A stretch of DNA of 64,000 bases from JAWPMT01 sp965227935. GTDB lineage: Bacteria > Bacteroidota > Bacteroidia > Cytophagales > Cyclobacteriaceae. The notes below the pieces were generated by a model, which did not search any database, was not told where the DNA came from, and worked only from the letters and a program-made list of their open reading frames with translations. The position numbers were made by a program, and so were the translations under genes. The stretch spans positions 1 through 64,000 of the forward strand of contig CBDDGS010000032.1 in assembly GCA_965227935.1 (NCBI GenBank). The letters run 5' to 3'. This document shows, piece after piece, positions 24,108 to 32,926 of the stretch. Positions within the stretch are counted from its first letter, which is position 1. Each line of letters starts with the position of its first letter.

Positions 24108-27100
24108 TTATTTCCCGATTTTATTCTCCCGACGATGCACCCACTGATACAGTATGGGCAACACTAACAAGGTCAAAATTGTTGAAGAAATTATGCCTCC
24201 GATAACAACCGTCGCGAGTGGTCGCTGAACTTCCGCACCCGTACCCGTGTTTAATGCCATTGGCACAAACCCAAGACTTGCGACAAGCGCGGTCATCAGC
24301 ACCGGACGCAACCGAATCAGCGCGCCCTCAACGACCGACGTAGCCAAGTCACCGGATTCATGCCAGAGGTCCCGAATGAAGGCCACCATTACCAGGCCGT
24401 TTAGTACCGCCACACCGGACAGGGCAATAAAGCCCACGCCGGCCGAAATTGACAACGGCATCTCCCTGAACCAAAGCGCCAACACGCCACCAGTCAATGC
24501 CAGCGGAACGCCAGTAAAGATAATCAGCGAATCCTTTAACGAGCCGAAAGCCATAACGAGTAAACCAATGATGATCAAAAGGGTCACCGGTACCACAATC
24601 GCCAAGCGTTGGCTGGCTGATTCCATTTGCTCAAACGTTCCCCCGTAGTCCAGCCAATAGCCACTAGGTAAATCGACCTGCTCACTGATTTTCAGCTTGA
24701 CCGCATCGACAAAACTGCCCAAATCTCGCTCGCGGACATTGGCGGTGACCACAACGCGGCGCTTACCGTTTTCACGGCTGATTTGCGCGGGTGCCGGTTT
24801 CAGCTCCATGTCCGCAACTTCACCCAGTGGCACAAAGTCGCCATTCGGTAAGGGAATTGGCAAGAAGGCCAAGCTATCGATATCGGTGCGCAAGGTCTCG
24901 GGGAGTCGTACCACCAATTTAAAACGCCGGTCACCCTCATAAATCAAACCCGCATCTTCACCACCGATACCGGCCGCCACTAAATCTTGAAGGTCATCCA
25001 GGCTCAAGCCGTAGCGGGCCAGAGTCATCCGCCTCGGGATAATGGAGAGCATGGGTAAACCGGTGACCTGTTCAACACGGGCATCTGCCGCACCTTCAAT
25101 GCCCTCGACGACCTCCAAAACCTCGTTGGCCGTGGCGACAAGTTGATCCAGGTCATCGCCAAAAACTTTGATGCCCAAGTCCGTACGCACCCCGGAGATA
25201 AGTTCGTTAAAACGCATCTGGATGGGTTGCGTAAATTCATAGTTGTTGCCGGGCAACTGGGTAACAGCAGCTTCCATCGCTGCCACCAAATTAGCCTTTG
25301 AACGATTCACATCAGGCCATTCATTGCGAGGCTTCAGGATGACAAAATTATCCGCGACGCTCGGTGGCATGGGGTCGGTCGCCACCTCCGGTGTACCGAT
25401 TTTGGCGTACACCTTGTCGACTTCAGGAAATTCTTTTAAACGCTGTTCAAGAATCTCCTGCATTTCAACAGACTGCTCGAGGCCGGTACCAGGAATACGA
25501 AGTGCATGGAGGGCGATATCGCCTTCGTCCAGTTGCGGAATGAATTCCGACCCCAGTGTTGTCAGTAGCCATGCACATAGCAAAACCAATACCGATGCAC
25601 CGGACACCACCAGCCAACGGAATCGGAAAGCCGCCTCCAACACGGGGCGGTAGAGTGATTTGCTGGCGACAATTATACGGCTTTCCTTTTCACTGATCTT
25701 GCCACCCATGAACAACGCCACAGCGGCCGGTACAAAGGTAAGTGATAACACCATTGCCGACAGCAAAGCCATCACCACCGTGGCCGCCATGGGGTGGAAC
25801 ATCTTGCCTTCCACACCGGTGAGCGTGAATATCGGGATATACACAACCGTAATGATTGCCACACCGAAGAGACTGGGCCGAATCACCTCGCCGGTTGCCA
25901 GGTAGACCAGATGCAAACGTTCGCGCAAGTCCAGCTGTTTGCCGTTTTGATGCTGGGATTCCGACAACCTTCGGATGCAGTTTTCGACAATGATGACCGC
26001 ACCATCGACAATCAAGCCAAAATCCAGTGCTCCCAAACTCATCAAGTTCGCGGACACCCCAGTGCGCACCATACCCGTTAAGGTCGCCAGCATGGACAGC
26101 GGAATCACGGCAGCAGTGATGAGTGCAGCGCGGATATTACCAAGCAGCAGAAACAGCACCACAATCACCAGAAGAGCACCTTCCACCAGGTTTTTTTGCA
26201 CCGTCGCGATGGTTTTATCCACCAGCGTGGTTCGGTCGTAAACCGACTCAACCCTAATACCGTTAGGTAGCGATGCTCGAATGTCTTTAAGCTTTTGTGC
26301 TACCTCTTGCGCCACTATGCGTGGATTTTCTCCCACCAACATCATGGCGGTACCCATCACGGTTTCACGGCCGTCGCGAGTAGCCGCTCCCGTTCGCAGC
26401 TCTTTGCCGATGGCGACCTCCGCAACATCTTTCACTGTGATGGGCACGTTGCCAAGCAGACCCACCACCACATTTTCAATTTCTATGACGGTAGCCAGTT
26501 GACCGGGAGAGCGCACCAGTAGTTGCTGCCCGTTACGCTCAATGTAGCCCGCACCGCGATTGCTATTGTTGCGACGCAGTGCATTGGCCACTTCATCCAT
26601 CGTCACACCCATTTCCAACAAACGCTGAGGATCAGGGCGTACGTGATACTGTTTGTCATAACCGCCGATGGTGTTAATTTCCACCACCCCGGGCACTTGA
26701 GCCAGCTGGGGCTTGATGATCCAGTCCTGGATCTCGCGCAGTGCCATGGCATCAAGCGGTTCTCCGTTTTCCTGTGTCGCTCCGGGTAGCGCTTCAACGG
26801 TATAGACAAATATTTCACCCAGACCCGTAGCGATCGGACCCATCTCCGGTTCAAGCCCCGGTGGTAACGCACCCTTGATCGTTGATAGTCGTTCATCAAT
26901 CAGATTGCGGGCGTGGTAAATGTCCGTGCCTTCCTTGAATACCACGGTCACTTGTGACAACCCGTAGCGTGATAAGGAACGGGTGTAGTCCAGTGCAGGC
27001 AAGCCATAGAGTGCGGTCTCCACAGGGAAGGTAATCCGCTGTTCTGCCTCCAGGGGCGAATAACCTGGCGCTTCTGTATTGATCTGTACCTGTACGTTGG

Positions 27101-27227
27101 TGATGTCCGGCACCGCGTCGATGGGCAGGTGTTGATAACTCCAGATCCCGATGCCAATCAAAGCCAGCATCAGGGTCATAACCAGATAGCGCCTCTCGAT
27201 GGAGAGTCGCACGATTGCATTAATCAT
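24108..27227 (-). CDS. czcA: Heavy-metal RND efflux transporter CzcA
   Basis: A 1039-residue inner-membrane RND protein of full length. The transmembrane-4 signature LDFGLIVDGAVIIVEN is typical of the HME1 class (Co/Zn/Cd), as opposed to copper/silver types. Two large periplasmic loops and twelve transmembrane helices are apparent. It is the pump of a CzcCBA tripartite complex and uses proton influx. Its start is 12 bp after czcB. Substrate is predicted from the signature only. Confidence 0.94.
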   Translation of the reverse strand: MINAIVRLSIERRYLVMTLMLALIGIGIWSYQHLPIDAVPDITNVQVQINTEAPGYSPLEAEQRITFPVETALYGLPALDYTRSLSRYGLSQVTVVFKEGTDIYHARNLIDERLSTIKGALPPGLEPEMGPIATGLGEIFVYTVEALPGATQENGEPLDAMALREIQDWIIKPQLAQVPGVVEINTIGGYDKQYHVRPDPQRLLEMGVTMDEVANALRRNNSNRGAGYIERNGQQLLVRSPGQLATVIEIENVVVGLLGNVPITVKDVAEVAIGKELRTGAATRDGRETVMGTAMMLVGENPRIVAQEVAQKLKDIRASLPNGIRVESVYDRTTLVDKTIATVQKNLVEGALLVIVVLFLLLGNIRAALITAAVIPLSMLATLTGMVRTGVSANLMSLGALDFGLIVDGAVIIVENCIRRLSESQHQNGKQLDLRERLHLVYLATGEVIRPSLFGVAIITVVYIPIFTLTGVEGKMFHPMAATVVMALLSAMVLSLTFVPAAVALFMGGKISEKESRIIVASKSLYRPVLEAAFRFRWLVVSGASVLVLLCAWLLTTLGSEFIPQLDEGDIALHALRIPGTGLEQSVEMQEILEQRLKEFPEVDKVYAKIGTPEVATDPMPPSVADNFVILKPRNEWPDVNRSKANLVAAMEAAVTQLPGNNYEFTQPIQMRFNELISGVRTDLGIKVFGDDLDQLVATANEVLEVVEGIEGAADARVEQVTGLPMLSIIPRRMTLARYGLSLDDLQDLVAAGIGGEDAGLIYEGDRRFKLVVRLPETLRTDIDSLAFLPIPLPNGDFVPLGEVADMELKPAPAQISRENGKRRVVVTANVRERDLGSFVDAVKLKISEQVDLPSGYWLDYGGTFEQMESASQRLAIVVPVTLLIIIGLLVMAFGSLKDSLIIFTGVPLALTGGVLALWFREMPLSISAGVGFIALSGVAVLNGLVMVAFIRDLWHESGDLATSVVEGALIRLRPVLMTALVASLGFVPMALNTGTGAEVQRPLATVVIGGIISSTILTLLVLPILYQWVHRRENKIGK

Positions 27228-27239
27228 GATGGTCGCTCC

Positions 27240-28490
27240 TTAGTGGTCGTGTGAGGCGCCGGATTTTTCAATATCGGCTTTGATTAAATAACTGTTTTCG
27301 ACCACATAGTGGTCACCAGGATTTAGGCCATCCAGCACTTCCGTAAAACGCCCATCACTTCGTCCTAGCCCTAGAGGACGAATCTCATAGGAGTCACCAA
27401 CTTTGATAAACACCACCTTCCAATCGCGAAAGTCTTGTAACGCACGATTGTCGACTACCAATGGAACCTCAATTTTTTCCACATCAATAAGACCATTCAC
27501 CAAATCACCCGGTGCCATGTCGTTGTTCTCGTTGCTTAAGGCAGCTCGGGCGAGCACAAAGGGCGCGCCTCCCGACAAGGAAGAGATGTGTGTGATCTGG
27601 CTTTCATGCGTGTGATTGTTGTGCTCTATATGCACACTCAGCCCAGGCTGAACTTGACTGCGCTGACCGGGAAATACCTTAAATTCCGCCCAGAGTGTTT
27701 GATGGTTGATGAGTGTAAACAGTGGGGAGTCAGTGGCCGTTTCGCCGGCATTGGCCAAGCGCTCTTGAATGACACCGGCCATGGGGGCACGCAGTTCATA
27801 GCTTTGTAAACTTTCATTGGATTCAATCACGGCCAGTACATCGCCTTTATTGACCCTATCTCCCACATTCGCTCGAACAGCCGTCACCACGCCGGGAAAG
27901 CGAGCGCGAAGATGCGCTTTCTGATCGGGTGGTGTAGCCAGGCGGCCATAAACTTGCAAGTGGCGCTCGATACTGCCGGGGCCAGCCACCTCGGAACCAA
28001 TGCCCACTTTTGTCGCCATGTCAGCCGCAATCTCGACGCGACCTTCGTGGGACTCCCATTGCCATTGATGATTTTTCCCTTCCAAACGCAGATTCACCGC
28101 GACATCAAAGGAATGCGGTTCGGCGACGACGCCATCGCCAAGCCAATACTCGTCGTGCTTGCTAAAGGTGAACACATCCTGCTGACCGCCCAATCGACTC
28201 AGGGTCACCGTCAGCTCCGCGCTGTTAACCGGCTTGCCGTCATGGGTAATCCAGGCGCGATATTCGGGCGGAACACCCCGCTCAAAAATCGCCAGTTCCA
28301 GTTCAACATCACCGTCGTGCAACAGCTTGCCACCGTTGGGGCCTTTTTGTTCTGCGTGTGTCTCTTCTTCATGATCGCCGTGTCCATGCTCATCGCCACC
28401 GGCGCTGTAGGTGTTCAGGGCCATTCCCATCAAAGGAATCAGTAAAACCCCAATCCATCGTTTTAAAAATGTTGTTTTTAGTCTGTTCAT
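27240..28490 (-). CDS. czcB: RND periplasmic adaptor CzcB
   Basis: A 416-residue membrane-fusion protein from the ATG at 28,490, one base after the czcC stop. It has a membrane-anchoring N-terminus, then a His/Glu-rich metal-binding stretch (DEHGHGDHEEETHAEQKG) and a GGKLLHDG domain typical of CzcB. The barrel-sandwich hybrid (VGDRVNKGDVLAVIES, later APMAGVIQERLANAGE) and beta-barrel follow. It links the pump and the outer-membrane channel. Confidence 0.92.
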   Translation of the reverse strand: MNRLKTTFLKRWIGVLLIPLMGMALNTYSAGGDEHGHGDHEEETHAEQKGPNGGKLLHDGDVELELAIFERGVPPEYRAWITHDGKPVNSAELTVTLSRLGGQQDVFTFSKHDEYWLGDGVVAEPHSFDVAVNLRLEGKNHQWQWESHEGRVEIAADMATKVGIGSEVAGPGSIERHLQVYGRLATPPDQKAHLRARFPGVVTAVRANVGDRVNKGDVLAVIESNESLQSYELRAPMAGVIQERLANAGETATDSPLFTLINHQTLWAEFKVFPGQRSQVQPGLSVHIEHNNHTHESQITHISSLSGGAPFVLARAALSNENNDMAPGDLVNGLIDVEKIEVPLVVDNRALQDFRDWKVVFIKVGDSYEIRPLGLGRSDGRFTEVLDGLNPGDHYVVENSYLIKADIEKSGASHDH

Positions 28491-28491
28491 C

Positions 28492-29850
28492 TTATTGTCC
28501 TGAATTCGGTTGACGCTGGGATGGCTGGGCTGCGTTTTTAGAAATGGAAGACTCAGAGGTGAGTGATCCAACGGCCAAAGGTTGCGCGGTCAATTGTTCA
28601 ATCAATGCCTGGTTCAATAACGCCGTACTGGCCGCATCAATCGCGGCCATATGTGCGTCGAGCAGATCGCGCTGCGCCGTCACCCAGTCCACGTAGCTGT
28701 AGCGTCCACGCTCATAAGCCTGTCGAGTTTGTTCAAGGGCTTTATCCAGCGCCGGGAGAACATCCGCTCGCATTTGACGTGCGGCGGCGGCGCTTTGTTG
28801 GTAGGTTTGCCAGGCTTCAAACAGGCGGGCACGAATGGCGAGCAGTGTCGCTTCACGTTGATACCGAACCATCTCCCGTTCGGCGAGCGCTGACTGTACT
28901 TCGCCACGATTGCGACGTCCGGCGAACAAGGGCATGGATAGCCCCGCGGTTAGCGCCGAATCACCCGTACCCTCATAACGGCGTACACCCAAACTCCAGC
29001 GCAGATTGCTGGATGATTGACTGCGTGCCAGAGTTACTTCCGCTTCGCGCACACGCTCCTCGCTGGCGAAAACTTGGATAGCAGGTGAGGCTGCCACTCT
29101 CGCATACAGCGCATCAAAACTGGACAGCTCGTCAAATTTGAAAAGGTTGCCGATGATTCGATCAAAATCGGCGTGGTCCGCTTTCCATAGCGAGGCCAGC
29201 GCAAACTTGCGGCTTGCCAGCTCGGCCATCAAAGCGTCTTGTTGCATTTTTGCTTGTTTGAGCAAGGCTTCGGCTCGCAGCCGCTCGGCTTCAGGTGCCG
29301 CACCGCGCTGGACTCTGTTTTTAACGAGCTGATAGCTTTGCTCGGCCAGTTGTGTCGCTTGTTTTGCCACTTCCAGTTTCTCCTGGAGCGCCAAGGAAGC
29401 AATAAAGCCTTGCGTGACTCGCCCGAGTAAATCCAGCGACTTAGCCTCTCGTTCGGCTTGCGTCAATGCGTAACGCGAGTCAGCGACCGCCACGCGGGAA
29501 TCGCGTTTATCGCCTAGCTCAATGACGGAGGACAGAGATAGCGTCAACTCCGCACTATCTACTCCGGAGAAGTCTCCGCTGCCAGCGACATTCTCGACGT
29601 CTATGCCCAGCTCAAAAGCAGGTCGCAATTTTGCGGTTTGACGCATGCCTTCAATAATCTGATAACGCTTTTGAAATACTTCGAGCTCAGGGCTATTCGC
29701 CAGCGCACGTTGCGTGGCTTCCGTTAGCGTTAACGACATTTGCTCGGCCACCACGTCGGATGCGGCGCCCAGCGATAAGACCGTCAATAAAACAGATAAA
29801 CAATACTGAAGCCGATGGCGGCGCCATAGCTTCGTAAAAAGGAGCAACAT
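28492..29850 (-). CDS. czcC: Outer-membrane efflux protein CzcC (TolC family)
   Basis: A 452-residue exported protein with signal peptide ending near DVVAEQ, then two TolC-type repeats (long amphipathic helices such as LTLTEATQRALANSPELEVF and GLSMPLFAGRRNRGEVQSAL). It forms the outer-membrane exit duct of the CzcCBA pump. First of the three efflux genes and downstream of a small His/Cys-rich periplasmic protein. Confidence 0.92.
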   Translation of the reverse strand: MLLLFTKLWRRHRLQYCLSVLLTVLSLGAASDVVAEQMSLTLTEATQRALANSPELEVFQKRYQIIEGMRQTAKLRPAFELGIDVENVAGSGDFSGVDSAELTLSLSSVIELGDKRDSRVAVADSRYALTQAEREAKSLDLLGRVTQGFIASLALQEKLEVAKQATQLAEQSYQLVKNRVQRGAAPEAERLRAEALLKQAKMQQDALMAELASRKFALASLWKADHADFDRIIGNLFKFDELSSFDALYARVAASPAIQVFASEERVREAEVTLARSQSSSNLRWSLGVRRYEGTGDSALTAGLSMPLFAGRRNRGEVQSALAEREMVRYQREATLLAIRARLFEAWQTYQQSAAAARQMRADVLPALDKALEQTRQAYERGRYSYVDWVTAQRDLLDAHMAAIDAASTALLNQALIEQLTAQPLAVGSLTSESSISKNAAQPSQRQPNSGQ

Positions 29851-29907
29851 GGTAAAAATCCTGTGTTAGTTAAACCAAGAAAAAGGTGAAACAAAAATCT
29901 GACAGGA

Positions 29908-30279
29908 TTAAGCGATCGGAGGGCGATGAATGGTGTGGAGGTAGGTGGACTGAAAATGGTTTTCTTGTGGAAATAAAAGCACTGTGGTCGGTGCCATAAA
30001 CACCACGTCCTGGCTCGGATGCAGTGAAAAATGAGTCCCATGCCCGTGACAGTGGCAACAGTGGTCGCACATATCTTCATTGATATCTGACGCGACATTT
30101 GAGTCGGATGCAATTGCAGGGTCTGCATCATCGCTCACAACAATTTCGTGATGGCTTTTATCCTCTTCGGCACCGTGAATCACACCCGCAGCTTCGAAAG
30201 CGACGAACACAAATTGCAGAACGGCCAACATGAGCATGAGGCGCGCGGTAAAGCTTGTGCGGTGATTCGTTTTTGACAT
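29908..30279 (-). CDS. Small His/Cys-rich periplasmic protein (CzcI-like position)
   Basis: A 123-residue protein with an N-terminal hydrophobic segment (signal or anchor) and an exposed region rich in metal ligands: EDKSHHE and DMCDHCCHCHGHGTHFSLH. It sits 57 bp before czcC, where CzcI-type proteins lie in Cupriavidus czc operons. A metal-sensing or buffering role in the periplasm is likely. Homology to CzcI is inferred from position and composition. Confidence 0.6.
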   Translation of the reverse strand: MSKTNHRTSFTARLMLMLAVLQFVFVAFEAAGVIHGAEEDKSHHEIVVSDDADPAIASDSNVASDINEDMCDHCCHCHGHGTHFSLHPSQDVVFMAPTTVLLFPQENHFQSTYLHTIHRPPIA

Positions 30280-30298
30280 GATTTAGTCAGGTTATTTT

Positions 30299-30574
30299 CT
30301 ATTTCAGATAAGAGCGTAACACGCTCACGACTTGTTCAACATCGGCATCGCGTTCTTCAGGGCTGATATCGTGCGCACCCAAATGCTCGCGAATGTGACC
30401 TTCCAATACTTCGCCCATCAGACCGTTGACGGCGCCTCGCACAGCAGCAATCTGTTGCAGCACTTTACTGCACTCTCCATTCTGGATGAGCAGTTTTTCC
30501 AGCCCTTCGGCTTGACCTTTTATGCGACGTACACGAGTGAGAAGTTTTTCACGCTGTTTGACGGTATGGGGCAT
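30299..30574 (-). CDS. dmeR: CsoR/RcnR-family metal-sensing repressor (DmeR-like)
   Basis: A 91-residue all-helical protein of the DUF156 family: HTVKQREKLLTRVRRIKGQAE, then ECSKVLQQIAAVRGAVNGLM. The RIKGQ and C-x-x-x-x-x-x-A pattern are family signatures. It is divergent from a DmeF-type CDF gene, as in known dmeRF loci. In the apo form it should repress, and bound Ni2+ or Co2+ should release it from the site at 30,598. Confidence 0.85.
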   Translation of the reverse strand: MPHTVKQREKLLTRVRRIKGQAEGLEKLLIQNGECSKVLQQIAAVRGAVNGLMGEVLEGHIREHLGAHDISPEERDADVEQVVSVLRSYLK

Positions 30575-30597
30575 TGAGTAGTTCCGGGCTTATTGTA

Positions 30598-30612
30598 TAC
30601 TGGGGTATAGTA
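30598..30612. promoter_or_regulatory. RcnR/DmeR-type operator between dmeR and dmeF
   Basis: TACTGGGGTATAGTA: TACT, a G-tract and AGTA, the RcnR-type operator pattern. It lies in the 69-bp divergent promoter, next to a second TATACC element, and can control both genes. Confidence 0.7.
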
Positions 30613-30643
30613 TATACCACACAAAACTGGGGAACAAGATAGC

Positions 30644-31579
30644 ATGCACGTCGAAGCCAACCACCGTATCCACGATCATGTTTTTGACGAAGGTAACCCG
30701 CTTGCCGAGCGCAATACTCGCTGGGCGGTTTTACTGACAATTGTCATGATGGTGGCCGAAATCACCAGTGGATGGATGTTTAACTCCATGGCTTTGCTGG
30801 CTGATGGTTGGCACATGAGTTCACATGCCTTGGCTCTGGGGCTATCTGTTGCGGCCTACGCGGCAGCACGGCGGTTTGCGCAACACCCTCGTTTTGCTTT
30901 TGGTACCTGGAAAATTGAAGTGCTCGGCGGGTACACCAGCGCTATTTTTCTGGTGGGTATTGCTGGGCTGATGCTGTTTCAGTCGGTGGCAAGACTCTTG
31001 GCTCCAACCCCAATTCAATACGACCAGGCTATTCTTGTGGCCGTTCTGGGTCTACTGGTCAACCTTGTATGCGCATGGCTATTAAAAGACGGCCATCACC
31101 ATCATCACGAAGATGAGGATCATCATCACGATCATAACCATCACGACCTAAACCTGCGCGCGGCTTATTTGCACGTGATCACAGACGCCTTAACTTCGTT
31201 CCTAGCCATCGTTGCGCTATTTGGCGGTAAGCTTTGGGGTGCGAATTGGCTCGATCCTGTGATGGGTATTGTGGGAGCTATCCTTGTAACCATTTGGGCT
31301 GTTGGATTAATTAAAAACACAGCCAATGTACTACTCGACGCGGAAATGGATAAGCCCATCGCCAATCGTGTAAAGGAACGCGTGTGCTCAAAGATCCCAA
31401 AAACTGAGGTGACAGATTTTCATTTATGGAGAGTCGGCAAAAAGCACTACGCGTGCATCTTATCCTTGACCACTAACTCCGCAGTCACGCCTGATAACGT
31501 GAAAGAGTCGCTGAAGGATCTCGAAGAGTTGGCCCATATTACGATTGAGGTAAATTGCAGCAGACCATTGAGTTCCTAA
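30644..31579 (+). CDS. dmeF: CDF-family Ni/Co efflux transporter DmeF
   Basis: A 311-residue inner-membrane protein. Metal-binding helix 2 reads NSMALLADGWHMSSHALALG and helix 5 reads LHVITDALTSFLA. Between transmembrane helices 4 and 5 is a His-rich loop (GHHHHHEDEDHHHDHNHH) that is characteristic of DmeF. The CsoR/RcnR-type gene is divergent. It exports Co2+/Ni2+ from the cytoplasm. Confidence 0.9.
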   Translation: MHVEANHRIHDHVFDEGNPLAERNTRWAVLLTIVMMVAEITSGWMFNSMALLADGWHMSSHALALGLSVAAYAAARRFAQHPRFAFGTWKIEVLGGYTSAIFLVGIAGLMLFQSVARLLAPTPIQYDQAILVAVLGLLVNLVCAWLLKDGHHHHHEDEDHHHDHNHHDLNLRAAYLHVITDALTSFLAIVALFGGKLWGANWLDPVMGIVGAILVTIWAVGLIKNTANVLLDAEMDKPIANRVKERVCSKIPKTEVTDFHLWRVGKKHYACILSLTTNSAVTPDNVKESLKDLEELAHITIEVNCSRPLSS

Positions 31580-31645
31580 ATTCAAATGATGGTGAAAACC
31601 GCAAAAAACCTGAGCCGTTGAAACTATTAAATTAGGGGGAAACCG

Positions 31646-32896
31646 TTGTCCGATATCGATAGATACTTACAGGCCGCGACACGTGACAATACCCGTTTGA
31701 GTTACCGTGCGGCTGTTGAACATTTCGAGAGTCAATGGGGTGGTTTTCTTCCTGCGACCGCAGATAGCGTGGCTCGCTATTTGGTGGATTATGCAAACAC
31801 TTTGTCAGTGAATACGCTGCGTCAACGATTGGCCGGCTTGGCAGCCTGGCATCTTGAACAGGGCTTCCCTGATCCCACCAAGGCCCCACATGTGAAGAAA
31901 GTTTTAAAAGGCATTGCCGAATTGCACCCTGTCGTCCAAAAGCAAGCCAAACCGATTCAGCTCGACCAGCTAACGCTGCTGGTAAATTCGTTTGATCGTT
32001 TTATTAAAAATGGCTCGCCAAAGGAAGCGCTGCAATCGATCCGGGATAAAGCCCTATTGCTGATCGGTTTCTGGCGAGCCTTTCGCAGTGATGAATTAGC
32101 TCGTCTCTGTGTGGAGCATATTCAAGCCGAGGCAGGGAAAGGGATGGAAATATTTGTCCCCCGCAGTAAAGGCGATCATTCCCGGTTGGGTCGGCGATAC
32201 AAGGCACCTGCATTGAAACAACTTTGTCCTGTCGAAGCTTATTTAGATTGGATAAGTGCGGCGCAACTAAAAAGCGGACCGGTCTTTCGTTCAATTAATC
32301 GTTGGGCACAAGTGTCCGAAGACGCACTGCATCCTGCCAGCATCATTGGCATCATTAAACGGTGCTGCATACGAGCTGACATCGACGAGGCCAATCTGTT
32401 TAGCAGCCACTCGCTGCGAAGAGGTTTTGCCACCTGGGCCAATGCGCAAGGCTGGGACACGAAATCCCTCATGGAATACGTGGGCTGGAAAGATGCTCAG
32501 TCCGCGATGCGATACATTGACGCCCCAGATCCGTTTGCTCAGTATCGTAGTGAAACTGGAATGGCTAAAGGAACTGCGCAAATCGAAGGAGATGAACAAC
32601 ACCCCATACAATCGTTATTGGAAGTCCTTCTTGTCCTTGAGCCTTACAGCAAGCTTTCCAAACGCACTGAACGAGCAAGAAAATTGATCGAGCGACATTG
32701 CTTGTTACCGTGGTCAATGAAAAAAGTCGACTTAGAAGGAAGGAAGTACGAAATTACAGTCACGCACAGTGATGGCGATTCACTGGATGAAATTCTGGAC
32801 GAACTGCTTCACCAAATGCACCAGATCGCGTCAGAGAATCAATCCATGCTGGAGGTCAGTATTCGCGATCCTCGCACCGATAAACACTGGGATTAA
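31646..32896 (+). CDS. Tyrosine recombinase of the transposon
   Basis: A 416-residue site-specific recombinase. Catalytic residues are visible: Arg in FWRAFRSDELARL (about residue 140), HSLRRGFATWA (HxxR, about 254-257) and the nucleophilic Tyr in QSAMRYIDAP (about 290). The N-terminal SAM-like domain binds DNA. An additional C-terminal part of about 115 residues is Glu-rich. The start is TTG at 31,646 after AGGGGGAA. It lies 30 bp before tnpA, so it is presumed to be the cointegrate resolvase (TnpI/TnpS type). Confidence 0.88.
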   Translation: MSDIDRYLQAATRDNTRLSYRAAVEHFESQWGGFLPATADSVARYLVDYANTLSVNTLRQRLAGLAAWHLEQGFPDPTKAPHVKKVLKGIAELHPVVQKQAKPIQLDQLTLLVNSFDRFIKNGSPKEALQSIRDKALLLIGFWRAFRSDELARLCVEHIQAEAGKGMEIFVPRSKGDHSRLGRRYKAPALKQLCPVEAYLDWISAAQLKSGPVFRSINRWAQVSEDALHPASIIGIIKRCCIRADIDEANLFSSHSLRRGFATWANAQGWDTKSLMEYVGWKDAQSAMRYIDAPDPFAQYRSETGMAKGTAQIEGDEQHPIQSLLEVLLVLEPYSKLSKRTERARKLIERHCLLPWSMKKVDLEGRKYEITVTHSDGDSLDEILDELLHQMHQIASENQSMLEVSIRDPRTDKHWD

Positions 32897-32926
32897 CCAA
32901 CCCCGTTTTTAAAGGAAGTTTAAGAT

